Below are positions 44,049 to 52,557 of a stretch of DNA of 64,000 nt, piece after piece. The notes under the pieces are model-generated. The model saw only the letters and a program-made list of their open reading frames with translations. It was not told the DNA's origin and ran no database searches. Both the position numbers and the translations under genes were made by a program. The first letter of the stretch is position 1. Each line of letters starts with the position of its first letter. This DNA comes from Sulfitobacter sp. BSw21498 (GTDB lineage: Bacteria; Pseudomonadota; Alphaproteobacteria; Rhodobacterales; Rhodobacteraceae). The DNA lies in assembly GCF_006064855.1 (NCBI RefSeq), contig NZ_CP040753.1, positions 992,001 to 1,056,000 of the forward strand. Reading direction: 5' to 3'.

Positions 44049-44893
44049 GCCGCTCTCCCTGCCTGTAAGGCTTTGGGAAAACGCGCATAAAGGGCGGTTC
44101 GGCAGGCATCTATGCCCGCCTGATAGGAAAGCGGTGACAGCGGATCGGGTAGAACCGCTGTGGGGATATCTTCGATCTGCATCGGGGCCTGCATCGGCCG
44201 ACCGACTGAAGCTGCATAGTCGAGGTACTTCAACCGTGACTGCCCCGTCGGGGCCAGCCAGCTGTTGGGTACGCCATAGGCATCGGCCACGATCAACCCG
44301 TGCAGGGATGATGCAAATACATGATCGCACGTTGCAATCGCGTCGCAGACCGCCTGGGCATCGCCGCGTGGATCGATCAGTTGATATCGTGTATCGCTGG
44401 CGACAAGCGCTTGCAGCACGGGATCATCAATCAGCGAGTGATGCGGCACGATACCGATCCTGCCGTTCGGTGCCCGTTTGTGCGGCCAAACGGCATTGAT
44501 CAACAACCCCGGATCGCCAAACTCGGACAATTCCAAGCCCAACAACGCGGCTGTGATCGGACCGCGTACCAGCGCTATATCCACATGGTCGGTAAACCCT
44601 GTGCCCTGCACCGGATGCAACAATCCTGCCCCCCAGATCACCGGCCGATGATCCTGCGCCTCGCTAAAGTTGCGCTTGACCACCTGCAACAGCGATCCGA
44701 TCGCCCAGACATCAGCCTTGCGCACACCAGCATGCTCCACAGGCCGGCCCGAGACATGGGCCAGCACCACAGGGCTAATGGCGTCCCCGAAATTCGGGAC
44801 CGCCTTCCACCAGTGCAATCGCAAAGGCATGGTGTCAGCCGATAGTTGCATCAGCTTGCTGCGTCCTCGTACACGGTGATGATCATGTGTCAT
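44045..44893 (-). CDS. polysaccharide pyruvyl transferase family protein
   Basis: This 282-residue protein looks like a polysaccharide pyruvyl transferase (CsaB/WcaK type). It has LHWWKAVPNFGDAISP near the N-terminus, a VWAIGSLLQ strand, VIWGAGLL, VRGPIT and the later HVFASSLHGLIVADAYGVP motif. These enzymes add ketal pyruvate to surface glycans. It is not expected in an iron-sulfur operon, yet it overlaps its neighbour upstream (44883) and the small ORF downstream. Starts at 44893 or 44851 are possible. Confidence 0.8.
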   Translation of the reverse strand: MTHDHHRVRGRSKLMQLSADTMPLRLHWWKAVPNFGDAISPVVLAHVSGRPVEHAGVRKADVWAIGSLLQVVKRNFSEAQDHRPVIWGAGLLHPVQGTGFTDHVDIALVRGPITAALLGLELSEFGDPGLLINAVWPHKRAPNGRIGIVPHHSLIDDPVLQALVASDTRYQLIDPRGDAQAVCDAIATCDHVFASSLHGLIVADAYGVPNSWLAPTGQSRLKYLDYAASVGRPMQAPMQIEDIPTAVLPDPLSPLSYQAGIDACRTALYARFPKALQAGRAA

Positions 44894-45074
44894 CCCCCTT
44901 GCGCAGCACCAAAAGCGCCACACGGATCGCAGCATAGATCATCGCAAAGATCAGCATCTGAAAGAACGTGTTCTCAAACGCGGCGAGCGTCAGCCCGCCG
45001 CCCCGAACCAGAGCCATCAGCACCCAGAAAACCAAGGCGGCGATGGTCACATCCCATGTCAGTTTGCGCATCAT
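44883..45074 (-). CDS. small two-helix membrane protein in the suf operon
   Basis: This 63-residue protein has two predicted helices (DVTIAALVFWVLMALV at 8-23; FFQMLIFAMIYAAIRVALLVL at about 37-57), a basic N-terminus and the tail RKGDDT. It starts 5 bp after sufB and overlaps the following gene. I do not know its function; its fixed place suggests a membrane link for its neighbours. Confidence 0.7.
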   Translation of the reverse strand: MMRKLTWDVTIAALVFWVLMALVRGGGLTLAAFENTFFQMLIFAMIYAAIRVALLVLRKGDDT

Positions 45075-45079
45075 CGCGA

Positions 45080-46615
45080 TTACCCCACAGAACCTTCAAG
45101 AGAGATCGCAACCAATGCTTGCGCTTCCATTGCGAACTCCATCGGCAGTGCCTGAAGCACGTCTTTGCAGAAGCCGTTGACCACCAAGGCCACCGCCTCT
45201 TCCTCGTCCATCCCGCGCGAACGGCAGTAGAACAGCTGGTCGTCGTCCACCTTGGATGTCGTTGCCTCGTGTTCGACACGGCTGCTGTTATTCTTGACCT
45301 CGATATACGGTACAGTGTGGGCACCGCACTGGTCGCCGATCAGCAAGCTGTCACATTGCGTATAGTTGCGCGATTCCTTGGCTTTGGGGTGCATGGATAC
45401 CAGTCCACGGTATGTGTTCTGCGCCTTGCCCGCCGAAATCCCCTTGGACACGATGCGCGACTTGGTACGCTTGCCCAGGTGGATCATCTTGGTGCCAGTG
45501 TCAGCCTGCTGCATGTTGTTGGCGATCGCGATGGAATAGAACTCGCCTTGGCTATCATCGCCGCGCAGGATGCAGGACGGGTATTTCCATGTCACAGCCG
45601 AACCGGTTTCAACCTGCGTCCACATCACCTTGGCACGGTCGCCACGGCAATCGGCACGTTTGGTCACAAAGTTATAGATCCCGCCTTTGCCGTTCTCGTC
45701 ACCGGGATACCAGTTCTGAACGGTCGAATATTTCACCTCGGCGTCTTCTTCGATGATGATCTCGACCACCGCGGCGTGCAGTTGGCTTTCGTCCCGCTGC
45801 GGCGCGGTACAACCCTCGAGGTAGGACACATAGGACCCTTTGTCGGCGATGATCAGCGTGCGCTCGAACTGGCCAGTGTTTTCCGCATTGATACGGAAAT
45901 AGGTCGACAGTTCCATCGGGCAGCGCACACCCGGCGGAATATAGACAAACGACCCGTCTGAAAAGACAGCCGAGTTCAGCGTCGCGTAGAAGTTATCATT
46001 CACCGGCACGACCGAACCAAGGTATTTCTTGACCAGTTCCGGATGCTCGCGGATCGCTTCCGAGATCGAACAGAAAATCACGCCGGCTTTCTTCAGCTCG
46101 TCCTGAAAGGTGGTCCCGACGGAAACAGAATCGAACACGGCGTCCACAGCAACCTTGCGAGGTTCATCGCCCATGTTTTCTGCACCCTCGACGCCCGCCA
46201 GAATGGCTTGCTCTTTCAAGGGGATACCCAGCTTCTTGTAGGTCTCGAGCAGCTTGGGATCTACGTCGTCCAGGGACTTGGGCTTGACCGCCATGGATTT
46301 GGGACGCGCATAGTAATACTGGTTCTGAAAGTCGATTTCAGGGTAGTCCACCATCGCCCAATTCGGCTCTTTCTTGGTCAACCAGCGCTCATAGGCCGCC
46401 AGACGCCATTCAAGCATCCACTCCGGCTCTTCATTCTTTTCCGAGATCAGCTTGACGATATCGACGTTCAGACCCAGCGGGGCATAGTCCATCTCGATAT
46501 CGGTGGACCAACCGTATTTATAGGCACCGCCGACTTCGCGCACGGCATCCACGGTGTCCTGATCAACACCTTCTTTGACGCCATCATTTACGTCTTTGAC
46601 CAATGTGCTATCCAT
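45080..46615 (-). CDS. sufB: Fe-S cluster assembly scaffold SufB
   Basis: This is the main scaffold subunit on which SUF builds clusters. Recognised by [20 protein letters not shown] in the N-terminal part, [21 protein letters not shown], the [13 protein letters not shown] segment with a conserved Cys, and [20 protein letters not shown] at the C-terminus. It has 511 residues from ATG 46615, which has AAGGA eight bases upstream; the ATG at 46624 has no room for a ribosome-binding site. A 29-bp gap separates it from the desulfurase gene upstream. Confidence 0.96.
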   Translation of the reverse strand: MDSTLVKDVNDGVKEGVDQDTVDAVREVGGAYKYGWSTDIEMDYAPLGLNVDIVKLISEKNEEPEWMLEWRLAAYERWLTKKEPNWAMVDYPEIDFQNQYYYARPKSMAVKPKSLDDVDPKLLETYKKLGIPLKEQAILAGVEGAENMGDEPRKVAVDAVFDSVSVGTTFQDELKKAGVIFCSISEAIREHPELVKKYLGSVVPVNDNFYATLNSAVFSDGSFVYIPPGVRCPMELSTYFRINAENTGQFERTLIIADKGSYVSYLEGCTAPQRDESQLHAAVVEIIIEEDAEVKYSTVQNWYPGDENGKGGIYNFVTKRADCRGDRAKVMWTQVETGSAVTWKYPSCILRGDDSQGEFYSIAIANNMQQADTGTKMIHLGKRTKSRIVSKGISAGKAQNTYRGLVSMHPKAKESRNYTQCDSLLIGDQCGAHTVPYIEVKNNSSRVEHEATTSKVDDDQLFYCRSRGMDEEEAVALVVNGFCKDVLQALPMEFAMEAQALVAISLEGSVG

Positions 46616-46644
46616 GCTTTTCATCCTTCAACTGGCGGTGCGCA

Positions 46645-47769
46645 TCAAGCGGCCCGCGCCTCGTGTTTTTTCAATTTCGCGGTCCATGCGTCGACAAAAC
46701 GCATGACCTCTTCTTCTGTGGTGTCCGGCCCCAGCGACACGCGCACGGCACAAGATGCCAACGCCTCGTCAAAGCCCATGGCCGTCAACACCCGACTTGT
46801 CGCCACCTTGCCGCTGGAACAGGCAGACCCCGCACTGATCGCAAAGCCCGCAAGGTCCATCTGCATCACCTGCGTCTCACCGCGCCATCCAGGCGTGATA
46901 AAGCAAGAGGTGTTCGGCAAACGCGCCACATCTTTCCCAACAAAAATAGTCTTCTTTGACGCAGCCTCAAGAGCCTTCTCTAGAACATTTCTAAGGTCTG
47001 CAACCCGTTCCCAGACACCATCCGCCAAATCCTGCGCCGCTGCCGCGCAAGCAGCACCAAAGCCGGCGATGCCGATGACATTTTCGGTCCCTGCACGACG
47101 CCCCAGCTCCTGCCCGCCCCCGCGCAGCATCGGCTGCATCAATCCAGGGGTATATTGCGGCCCCGCGATCAACGCGCCGATCCCCTTGGGACCGCCCAAC
47201 TTATGCGCCGAGAGCGCCAATGTGGCATGACGCCCGACCTCTGACCGCCAACGGCCCAGATCGGAAAGCTTGCCCGCCGCCTGCACCGCATCGCGCAACA
47301 CGGATGCGGGCGACGCGCCCAAACGAGACAGCTCGGCGCACAGAGTGTCAGGCTGCAGCACGCCGGTTTCGCTGTTGGCCCGCTGCAAGAACAGCGTCAC
47401 CCCCGCCAAAGCACCGTCCGGCAGCGCGGTCAAATCCACGTGACCATTGCGATCCACGGGCAATTGGTCTGCCTCAGGGCACCAGATCCGCACCGCTTCA
47501 TGTTCAATCGGCGCGCCGGTCACCGCGGTAGAGTCCTGAACCACGCCTGTAATCGCCTCAGTGGCGCCGCTGGTAAAGATCACCTCCGAGACATCGCAGC
47601 CGACCAGTCCGGCCACCTGCCCCCGCGCCTTTTCAACCATCATCTTGGCTGCACGCCCTTCGGCATGGACGCTCGAGGGATTGCCCACCACATCCATCGC
47701 CGCCAGCATGGCCGCGCGCGCCTCTGCCCTCAGCGGGGTGGTCGCGTTATGATCCAGATAGGTTCTCAT
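46645..47769 (-). CDS. NifS/IscS-type cysteine desulfurase
   Basis: This is a second cysteine desulfurase, of group I by its long active-site loop ISAGSACSSGKVATSRVL with the catalytic Cys. Cofactor-binding features are YLDHNATTPL, TSGATEA and the Lys in LSAHKLGGPKG. At 374 residues it is slightly shorter than IscS. It sits between iscR and sufB, so one operon carries both group I and group II desulfurases, as in related genera. An IscR-like inverted repeat at 46981-46994 falls inside the gene. Confidence 0.92.
   Translation of the reverse strand: MRTYLDHNATTPLRAEARAAMLAAMDVVGNPSSVHAEGRAAKMMVEKARGQVAGLVGCDVSEVIFTSGATEAITGVVQDSTAVTGAPIEHEAVRIWCPEADQLPVDRNGHVDLTALPDGALAGVTLFLQRANSETGVLQPDTLCAELSRLGASPASVLRDAVQAAGKLSDLGRWRSEVGRHATLALSAHKLGGPKGIGALIAGPQYTPGLMQPMLRGGGQELGRRAGTENVIGIAGFGAACAAAAQDLADGVWERVADLRNVLEKALEAASKKTIFVGKDVARLPNTSCFITPGWRGETQVMQMDLAGFAISAGSACSSGKVATSRVLTAMGFDEALASCAVRVSLGPDTTEEEVMRFVDAWTAKLKKHEARAA
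46981..46994. promoter_or_regulatory. IscR-like inverted repeat inside the desulfurase gene
   Basis: TAGAA-CAT-TTCTA, flanked as C...A, is close to the repeat upstream of iscR (TTAGAA-CCG-TTCTAA): the left arm lacks one T (C at 46980), and the right arm TTCTAA is complete. It encodes the LRNVLE stretch using AGA and CTA codons that are rare elsewhere in the gene. It could be an internal operator for the sufB end of the operon, or chance. Confidence 0.25.
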
Positions 47770-47804
47770 ATCAGCTTCCAGATGGTCCTAAATCCCAGGG
47801 AGTG

Positions 47805-47823
47805 TGAGGGACAGCGTCCCTCA
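47805..47823 (-). other. hairpin overlapping the iscR stop codon
   Basis: TGAGGGAC-GCT-GTCCCTCA is a perfect 8-bp stem with a 3-nt loop on the minus strand; its first three bases are the iscR stop codon TGA. There is no T-run. It may protect or process the iscR message, uncoupling regulator levels from the suf genes 35 bp downstream. Confidence 0.5.
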
Positions 47824-48291
47824 TTCCGCGTCGGCCTCGTCCACGATGGCAAAGAGGTTCGGCACCGCCGGACAGGGGGCGAGCTCGTTCGCGACAACGT
47901 CTGACAGCCGCGTCTGGTGCAAGTACACATAGACCTGCGCGCTCAACCCTTCCCACAAACGGTTGGTCAGGGATTGCGCACGACTGCCTGACGACCCGCC
48001 AGAGGCACCTGCCCCCACATGCATCGCGTCGACCTTTTCATCGACCGCCGCCAGAATATCGACAACGCGAATATTCGTCGCTGGTCGCGCTAAACGATAG
48101 CCGCCGCCGGGGCCACGCACCGATGCCACCAGCTCGGCCCGACGCAGTTTGACGAAAAGCTGTTCCAGATACGGCAGGGAAATGGACTGACGCGCCGCGA
48201 TATCGCCCAGATTGACCAGGCGATCCGCAGGCTGCAACGCTATATCAGCCAGCGCGACCATGGCATACCGCCCCTTGGTAGACAGCTTCAT
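47821..48291 (-). CDS. iscR: Rrf2-family iron-sulfur regulator IscR (cysteine-poor type)
   Basis: This is a DNA-binding sensor of iron-sulfur status that governs the suf operon it heads. The Rrf2 winged helix is clear: KGRYAMVALADIAL, SLPYLEQLFVKLRRA, SVRGPGGGYRL. The cluster-binding loop DEKVDAMHVGAGASGGSSGSRAQSL (shortened) lacks all three cysteines of E. coli IscR; the only cysteine is Cys140 (LAPCPAV). I recall that Rhodobacter sphaeroides IscR binds a cluster in this unusual way. From ATG 48291 it has 156 residues; an extension to 48390 is unlikely. Confidence 0.92.
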   Translation of the reverse strand: MKLSTKGRYAMVALADIALQPADRLVNLGDIAARQSISLPYLEQLFVKLRRAELVASVRGPGGGYRLARPATNIRVVDILAAVDEKVDAMHVGAGASGGSSGSRAQSLTNRLWEGLSAQVYVYLHQTRLSDVVANELAPCPAVPNLFAIVDEADAE

Positions 48292-48391
48292 TGCAGTGTT
48301 CCCTTTCCCAAAGGCGCCTGTTTGATTGACGAGGACGCATGAAATGCCTAAACGCAATGTCTGACCCCCGGTAAAGGTGGGATCACACAAG

Positions 48392-48406
48392 TTAGAACCG
48401 TTCTAA
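48392..48406. promoter_or_regulatory. IscR/iron-responsive operator upstream of iscR
   Basis: TTAGAA-CCG-TTCTAA is a perfect 6-3-6 inverted repeat, extended by matching A/T flanks, about 100 bp upstream of the iscR start and 60 bp upstream of the alpha/beta hydrolase gene. It is of the kind predicted in Rhodobacterales as the Iron-Rhodo-box read by IscR, so it probably gives autoregulation of iscR-suf. It might also act on the divergent gene at 48467. Confidence 0.65.
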
Positions 48407-48466
48407 ACTGCCTTAGCGAATTCGTCAACTATTCCGCTGCACTTAGAACCCCAAGCAGGGACGCTC

Positions 48467-49120
48467 ATGCCCGAGGTTATTTTTCCCGGACCCGAAGGCC
48501 GCCTCGAAGGCCGCTACCATCCACAAAAAGAACGCGACGCGCCAATCGCCATTCTGCTTCACCCACACCCACAATTCGGCGGGACGATGAACCATAAGGT
48601 CGTGTATAATATGCACTATGCCTTCTACAATATGGGTTTCACCGTTTTGCGCTTCAACTTCCGCGGCGTGGGACGCAGCCAAGGCGAATACGATCAAGGC
48701 GTCGGTGAACTCTCTGATGCAGCGTCAGCGCTGGATTATCTGCAGTCGATGAACAACAACTCCAAGCACTGCTGGGTTGCGGGTTTCTCGTTCGGCGCAT
48801 GGATCGGCATGCAATTGCTGATGCGCCGCCCCGAGATCACGGGCTTCATCTCTGTCGCACCGCCTGCGAACATGTATGACTTCAGCTTCCTCGCACCCTG
48901 CCCGGCTTCCGGTTTGGTGATCAACGGGACGGCTGACCGCGTAGCACCACCGGCTGATACCGTGACCCTCGTGAATAAATTGCACGAGCAAAAGGGCATC
49001 ACCATCACCCACCAAGAAGTCGAGGGTGCCGGCCACTTCTTTGAAGAGCCGCATATGGATACGCTCATCACGTCGACCACGGACTATGTGAAGCGTCGCC
49101 TGACGGAAACGACCCGTTAA
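48467..49120 (+). CDS. alpha/beta hydrolase
   Basis: This 217-residue hydrolase has an oxyanion-type loop LLHPHPQFGGTMNH, the nucleophile elbow GFSFG (Ser), an Asp in NGTADRVAPP and a His in VEGAGHFFEE, thus a complete catalytic triad. The family (small YtmA-like or CocE-less hydrolases) acts on unknown esters or amides. It begins a four-gene plus-strand run. Its stop overlaps the next start by one base (TAATG). Confidence 0.9.
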   Translation: MPEVIFPGPEGRLEGRYHPQKERDAPIAILLHPHPQFGGTMNHKVVYNMHYAFYNMGFTVLRFNFRGVGRSQGEYDQGVGELSDAASALDYLQSMNNNSKHCWVAGFSFGAWIGMQLLMRRPEITGFISVAPPANMYDFSFLAPCPASGLVINGTADRVAPPADTVTLVNKLHEQKGITITHQEVEGAGHFFEEPHMDTLITSTTDYVKRRLTETTR

Positions 49121-49353
49121 TGGCGGATCAGACAGTCGTCGATCTGGCCAATCAGCTGGCCGAAGAATGTCTGGCAGTACAACGCGAAACCGGACAGGAG
49201 CGGCTTTTTATGGAAGTCGCTGCTGTTCTGGGCGCGTCGTCGCAGACCATGGAAGAAGCCTTTGTCACAGCGATCCGTACGCGGCTTTCTGCCGGACAGG
49301 GGCGTGACTTTATCGCCAAGGCGCTTGCCGCGCACCGCGCAAAAGAAAGCTGA
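49120..49353 (+). CDS. small protein of unknown function
   Basis: A 77-residue protein that overlaps the stop of the hydrolase by one base and is followed 3 bp later by an HD hydrolase gene. It is predicted to be all helical (LVDLANQLAEECLAVQRE-like start, shortened: DLANQLAEECLAVQ; then EEAFVTAIRTRLS and a basic end AAHRAKES). I do not recognise the family. Tight packing supports it as real. Confidence 0.65.
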   Translation: MADQTVVDLANQLAEECLAVQRETGQERLFMEVAAVLGASSQTMEEAFVTAIRTRLSAGQGRDFIAKALAAHRAKES

Positions 49354-49356
49354 CGT

Positions 49357-49938
49357 ATGACCACCAGACTAGAGCAACAGATTGCCTTCCTTAACGAAGC
49401 AGACAAGCTCAAGTCGGTCACACGCGGGACGCTTTTATGCGATGCCTCGCGGGCGGAAAATTCGGCTGAACACAGCTGGCACCTGACGCTCTATGCGCTG
49501 GTGCTGGCGGATCAGGCGGGCGAAGGCGTCGATATCACCCGCGTCATCAAAATGTTGATCCTGCATGACCTCGTCGAGATTGACGCAGGCGACAACCCGA
49601 TCTTTGGCAGCTACGATGCGGCCGATATGGAGGCCCAGGAACAGCTTGCCGCTGACCGGATATTTGGCCTTCTTCCCAACGATTTACGCGACGATCTTCG
49701 TGCCACATGGGAAGAGTTCGAAGCGAATAAGACCCCCACAGCCCGCTTTGCAAAATCGTTGGACCGTTTCCAGCCCCCCATGCAAAACCTTGCTGCAGGC
49801 GGTGGCAGCTGGGTCGAATATAACGTCACGGAAGCCCAGTTCGTGGAAAAGGTCGGCTCTAAGATCAAGGCCGGCGCGCCGGGCTTGTGGGAATTCGCAC
49901 GAGGCCGCGTCTCTGCATGGTTCGCGGCCCGCGGCTAG
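49357..49938 (+). CDS. HD-domain hydrolase (YfbR/5'-nucleotidase-like)
   Basis: This metal-dependent phosphohydrolase of 193 residues has the HD motif: His in ENSAEHSWHL, His-Asp in LILHDLVEIDAGD, and a distal Asp in KSLDRFQPP. The arrangement matches YfbR-like deoxynucleoside 5'-monophosphatases or HDDC2 proteins. Probable role is removal of phosphate from dNMPs. It is the third gene of the run and is followed by a 173-bp gap before icd. Confidence 0.88.
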   Translation: MTTRLEQQIAFLNEADKLKSVTRGTLLCDASRAENSAEHSWHLTLYALVLADQAGEGVDITRVIKMLILHDLVEIDAGDNPIFGSYDAADMEAQEQLAADRIFGLLPNDLRDDLRATWEEFEANKTPTARFAKSLDRFQPPMQNLAAGGGSWVEYNVTEAQFVEKVGSKIKAGAPGLWEFARGRVSAWFAARG

Positions 49939-50111
49939 CACCCCCTGCCTTTAGCTGCCCGACCTTTCTCCTTTGCGTCACACCCCTGTTGCAGGGCTGC
50001 GGTATCTGGTAAACAGCACAGCTCTCTTCAGTATACCATTGCATACCGACTAGGCATTCGTGCCCGAGTAGGCTATGCGGGTGACAGTTTCACCTCAAAG
50101 GACCGCAGACG

Positions 50112-51329
50112 ATGACCAAGATCAAAGTGGAAAACCCGATCGTTGAGCTCGACGGTGATGAAATGACCCGCATCATGTGGGATTTCATCAAGAAAAAGCT
50201 GATCCTGCCCTATCTCGACGTGGATCTGAAATACTACGATCTAGGGATGGAGGTTCGCGACGAGACCAACGACCAGATCACCATAGACGCCGCGCACGCT
50301 ATCAAGGAACACGGTGTTGGCGTCAAATGCGCGACCATCACCCCCGACGAAGCACGGGTCGAGGAATTCGGCCTCAAAGAGATGTGGCGGTCGCCGAACG
50401 GGACGATCCGCAATATTCTGGGCGGCGTGATCTTCCGTCAACCGATCATCTGCAAGAACGTTCCCCGCCTTGTGCCGGGATGGACCAAACCAATCGTCGT
50501 GGGTCGTCACGCCTTTGGCGACCAGTACAAAGCGACCGATTTTAAATTTCCCGGCAAGGGCAAGTTAACACTGAAATTCGTCGGCGAGGACGGGACAGAA
50601 ATCGAGCGCGAGGTTTTCGACGCGCCGGACGCCGGCGTCGTTATGGCGATGTACAACCTTGATAAATCCATCATCGACTTTGCCCGCGCGTCGCTGAACT
50701 ATGGTCTGAACCTTGGCTGGCCGGTCTATCTGAGCACCAAGAACACGATCCTCAAACAATACGACGGTCGCTTTCTTGAATTGTTCCAACACATCTACGA
50801 AACCGAGTTTGAAGATAAGTTCAAAGCCGCGGGCATTACCTATGAACACCGTCTTATCGACGACATGGTCGCCTGTGCGATGAAGTGGAACGGCGGTTAC
50901 GTCTGGGCGTGCAAGAACTATGACGGCGATGTGCAGTCGGATACCGTGGCGCAGGGGTTTGGCTCGCTCGGGCTGATGACATCCGTGCTGATGACCCCCG
51001 ACGGCCAGACCGTAGAGGCAGAAGCCGCCCACGGCACCGTCACCCGCCATTACCGCCAACACCAGAAGGGCGAGGAAACCTCGACCAACTCCATTGCGTC
51101 TATCTATGCGTGGACGGGCGGGCTCAAGCATCGCGGTAAACTGGATGACAACGCCGAACTGATCCGCTTTGCCGAAACCTTGGAAAAGACGGTCGTGGAT
51201 ACGGTGGAATCAGGCTCTATGACCAAAGACCTGGCCCTGCTGGTCGGCCCCGACCAAGGCTGGCTGACCACGATGGGCTTCCTGGAGAAGGTCGACGAGA
51301 ACCTGAACAAAGCGCTCGGCGCGCAATAA
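50112..51329 (+). CDS. icd: isocitrate dehydrogenase, NADP-dependent (eukaryote-like dimeric type)
   Basis: This TCA cycle enzyme oxidises isocitrate to 2-oxoglutarate with NADP. The 405-residue sequence is of the eukaryote-like dimer class ([19 protein letters not shown] start; [19 protein letters not shown] for the isocitrate site; [12 protein letters not shown] with metal Asp; [10 protein letters not shown] for NADP). A good ribosome-binding site (CAAAGGA) is eight to ten bases upstream. An intrinsic terminator follows at 51347. Confidence 0.97.
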   Translation: MTKIKVENPIVELDGDEMTRIMWDFIKKKLILPYLDVDLKYYDLGMEVRDETNDQITIDAAHAIKEHGVGVKCATITPDEARVEEFGLKEMWRSPNGTIRNILGGVIFRQPIICKNVPRLVPGWTKPIVVGRHAFGDQYKATDFKFPGKGKLTLKFVGEDGTEIEREVFDAPDAGVVMAMYNLDKSIIDFARASLNYGLNLGWPVYLSTKNTILKQYDGRFLELFQHIYETEFEDKFKAAGITYEHRLIDDMVACAMKWNGGYVWACKNYDGDVQSDTVAQGFGSLGLMTSVLMTPDGQTVEAEAAHGTVTRHYRQHQKGEETSTNSIASIYAWTGGLKHRGKLDDNAELIRFAETLEKTVVDTVESGSMTKDLALLVGPDQGWLTTMGFLEKVDENLNKALGAQ

Positions 51330-51346
51330 GCAGACCGCTCAAAGCA

Positions 51347-51375
51347 AGGGCCATCCTGAACGGGTGGCCCTTTTT
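51347..51375 (+). terminator. intrinsic terminator of icd
   Basis: AGGGCCATCC at 51347-51356 pairs with GGGTGGCCCT at 51362-51371 (10 bp, one G-T pair) around a 5-nt loop, followed by a T-run to 51375. Confidence 0.88.
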
Positions 51376-51476
51376 CTGTGCAGCAGACCCAGCGTGACGC
51401 GATGTAATGGGGAAAACTATTATTCTGCATTGCAGCACCCCTAGACAGGTCAACATAGCTGCCCTATCTGCACGAT

Positions 51477-52085
51477 ATGACATATGCTGACCCCCTCCAC
51501 CACAGCTCGCTTGATGATGTCCAAGGCCTAAGCCTCGGGGTATTTTTGTGCGGTATCGGAATCTTCGTGTTGACCTCTGCCGGACTGATCACCGGCCAGA
51601 CGGCGGGCTTGGCGGTGATCATCGCCTATTTCACGGGGTATTCCTTCGGCGTGGTGTTCTTTTTGATCAACCTGCCGTTCTACTTCCTTGCCTACAAACG
51701 CCTCGGTGCGGAATTTACCATCAAATCGCTGATCTCGGTCACCATGCTGTCTGTTGTCACCGAATTTCTGCCCTACGGGTTTGCGATCCAGTCGCTGAGC
51801 CCGGCCCTCGCAGCGGTAATATTTGGCGCGCTGGTCGGGTTGGGGCTGCTGGCGATGTTCCGACATAATGGGTCGCTTGGGGGCTTGGGCGTGATCGCGC
51901 TCTTGGTTCAAGACACCACGGGGTTCAAGGCGGGATGGGTTCAGCTTATCACCGATGGGGTGATCTTTTCGGTCGCGTTATTCCTGTTTCCTGCTTCGGT
52001 TGTGGGATATTCCTTGCTCGGCGCGCTGGTGCTGAACCTGATCATTACCTTCAACCACCGCCGCGACCGCTACATCGCCACCTGA
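51477..52085 (+). CDS. YitT-family membrane protein
   Basis: A 202-residue integral membrane protein with five to six helices resembles the YitT/DUF161 group (LCGIGIFVLTSAGLITGQTAGLA near residues 25-47, SFGVVFFLINLPFYFLAYKRLG at 55-77). Transport function in the family is not defined. It lies 73 bp before the small multidrug transporter gene, but co-transcription is uncertain. Confidence 0.82.
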   Translation: MTYADPLHHSSLDDVQGLSLGVFLCGIGIFVLTSAGLITGQTAGLAVIIAYFTGYSFGVVFFLINLPFYFLAYKRLGAEFTIKSLISVTMLSVVTEFLPYGFAIQSLSPALAAVIFGALVGLGLLAMFRHNGSLGGLGVIALLVQDTTGFKAGWVQLITDGVIFSVALFLFPASVVGYSLLGALVLNLIITFNHRRDRYIAT

Positions 52086-52158
52086 CCCGCCGGCTCTTGA
52101 CACCGGCCCGCGCCCGTCTCAGGACTGGGTCGGAAACCAGCATTGGGGGCACGGTGAT

Positions 52159-52488
52159 ATGCATTATTTCTGGCTGATGATCGCCATCGTGACCGAAACC
52201 CTGGGCACCAGCGCGCTGCAAGCCTCGCAACAATTTACGCGGCTATGGCCCTCTGTCGCGGTCGTTGTGTGTTATGCGATCTCGTTCTATCTGCTGGGGC
52301 TGACGCTCAAGGTGATGCCGGTGGGCATTGTCTATGCGATCTGGTCGGGGCTGGGTATCGTCTGCATCGCGGGCATCGGGTATTTCGTGTTCGGGCAAAA
52401 GCTCGACCTTGCCGCCGTTTTGGGCCTGTCGATGATCATCAGCGGCGTGCTGGTCATTCATCTATTTTCGAACAGTTCCACCCATTAG
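52159..52488 (+). CDS. small multidrug resistance transporter, EmrE type
   Basis: A 109-residue protein with four transmembrane helices is close to E. coli EmrE. The proton/drug Glu is at residue 13 in IVTETLGT, followed by FTRLWPSV, YAIWSGLGIV (Trp near 62-63), FGQKLDLAA and the GVLVIHLFS end. It probably acts as a dimer in the inner membrane, exchanging cationic drugs or osmolytes for protons. The start is ATG 52159. Confidence 0.93.
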   Translation: MHYFWLMIAIVTETLGTSALQASQQFTRLWPSVAVVVCYAISFYLLGLTLKVMPVGIVYAIWSGLGIVCIAGIGYFVFGQKLDLAAVLGLSMIISGVLVIHLFSNSSTH

Positions 52489-52557
52489 ATGGCCCTGCTC
52501 GGGAACCCGTCGCTGCGTTAAGGTGTTAGCGTATATCGCAACGACCGAAAGTGCCGC

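Noticed and set aside
46645..47769. Redundant cysteine desulfurase as a pseudogene
   Set aside because: All catalytic features (Lys, SACSSGK loop) are intact; group I and group II desulfurases both occurring in the operon is known from related bacteria.
47821..48390. IscR start at 48390
   Set aside because: The additional 33 residues are unlike Rrf2 proteins; MKLSTKGRYAM at 48291 is the standard beginning.
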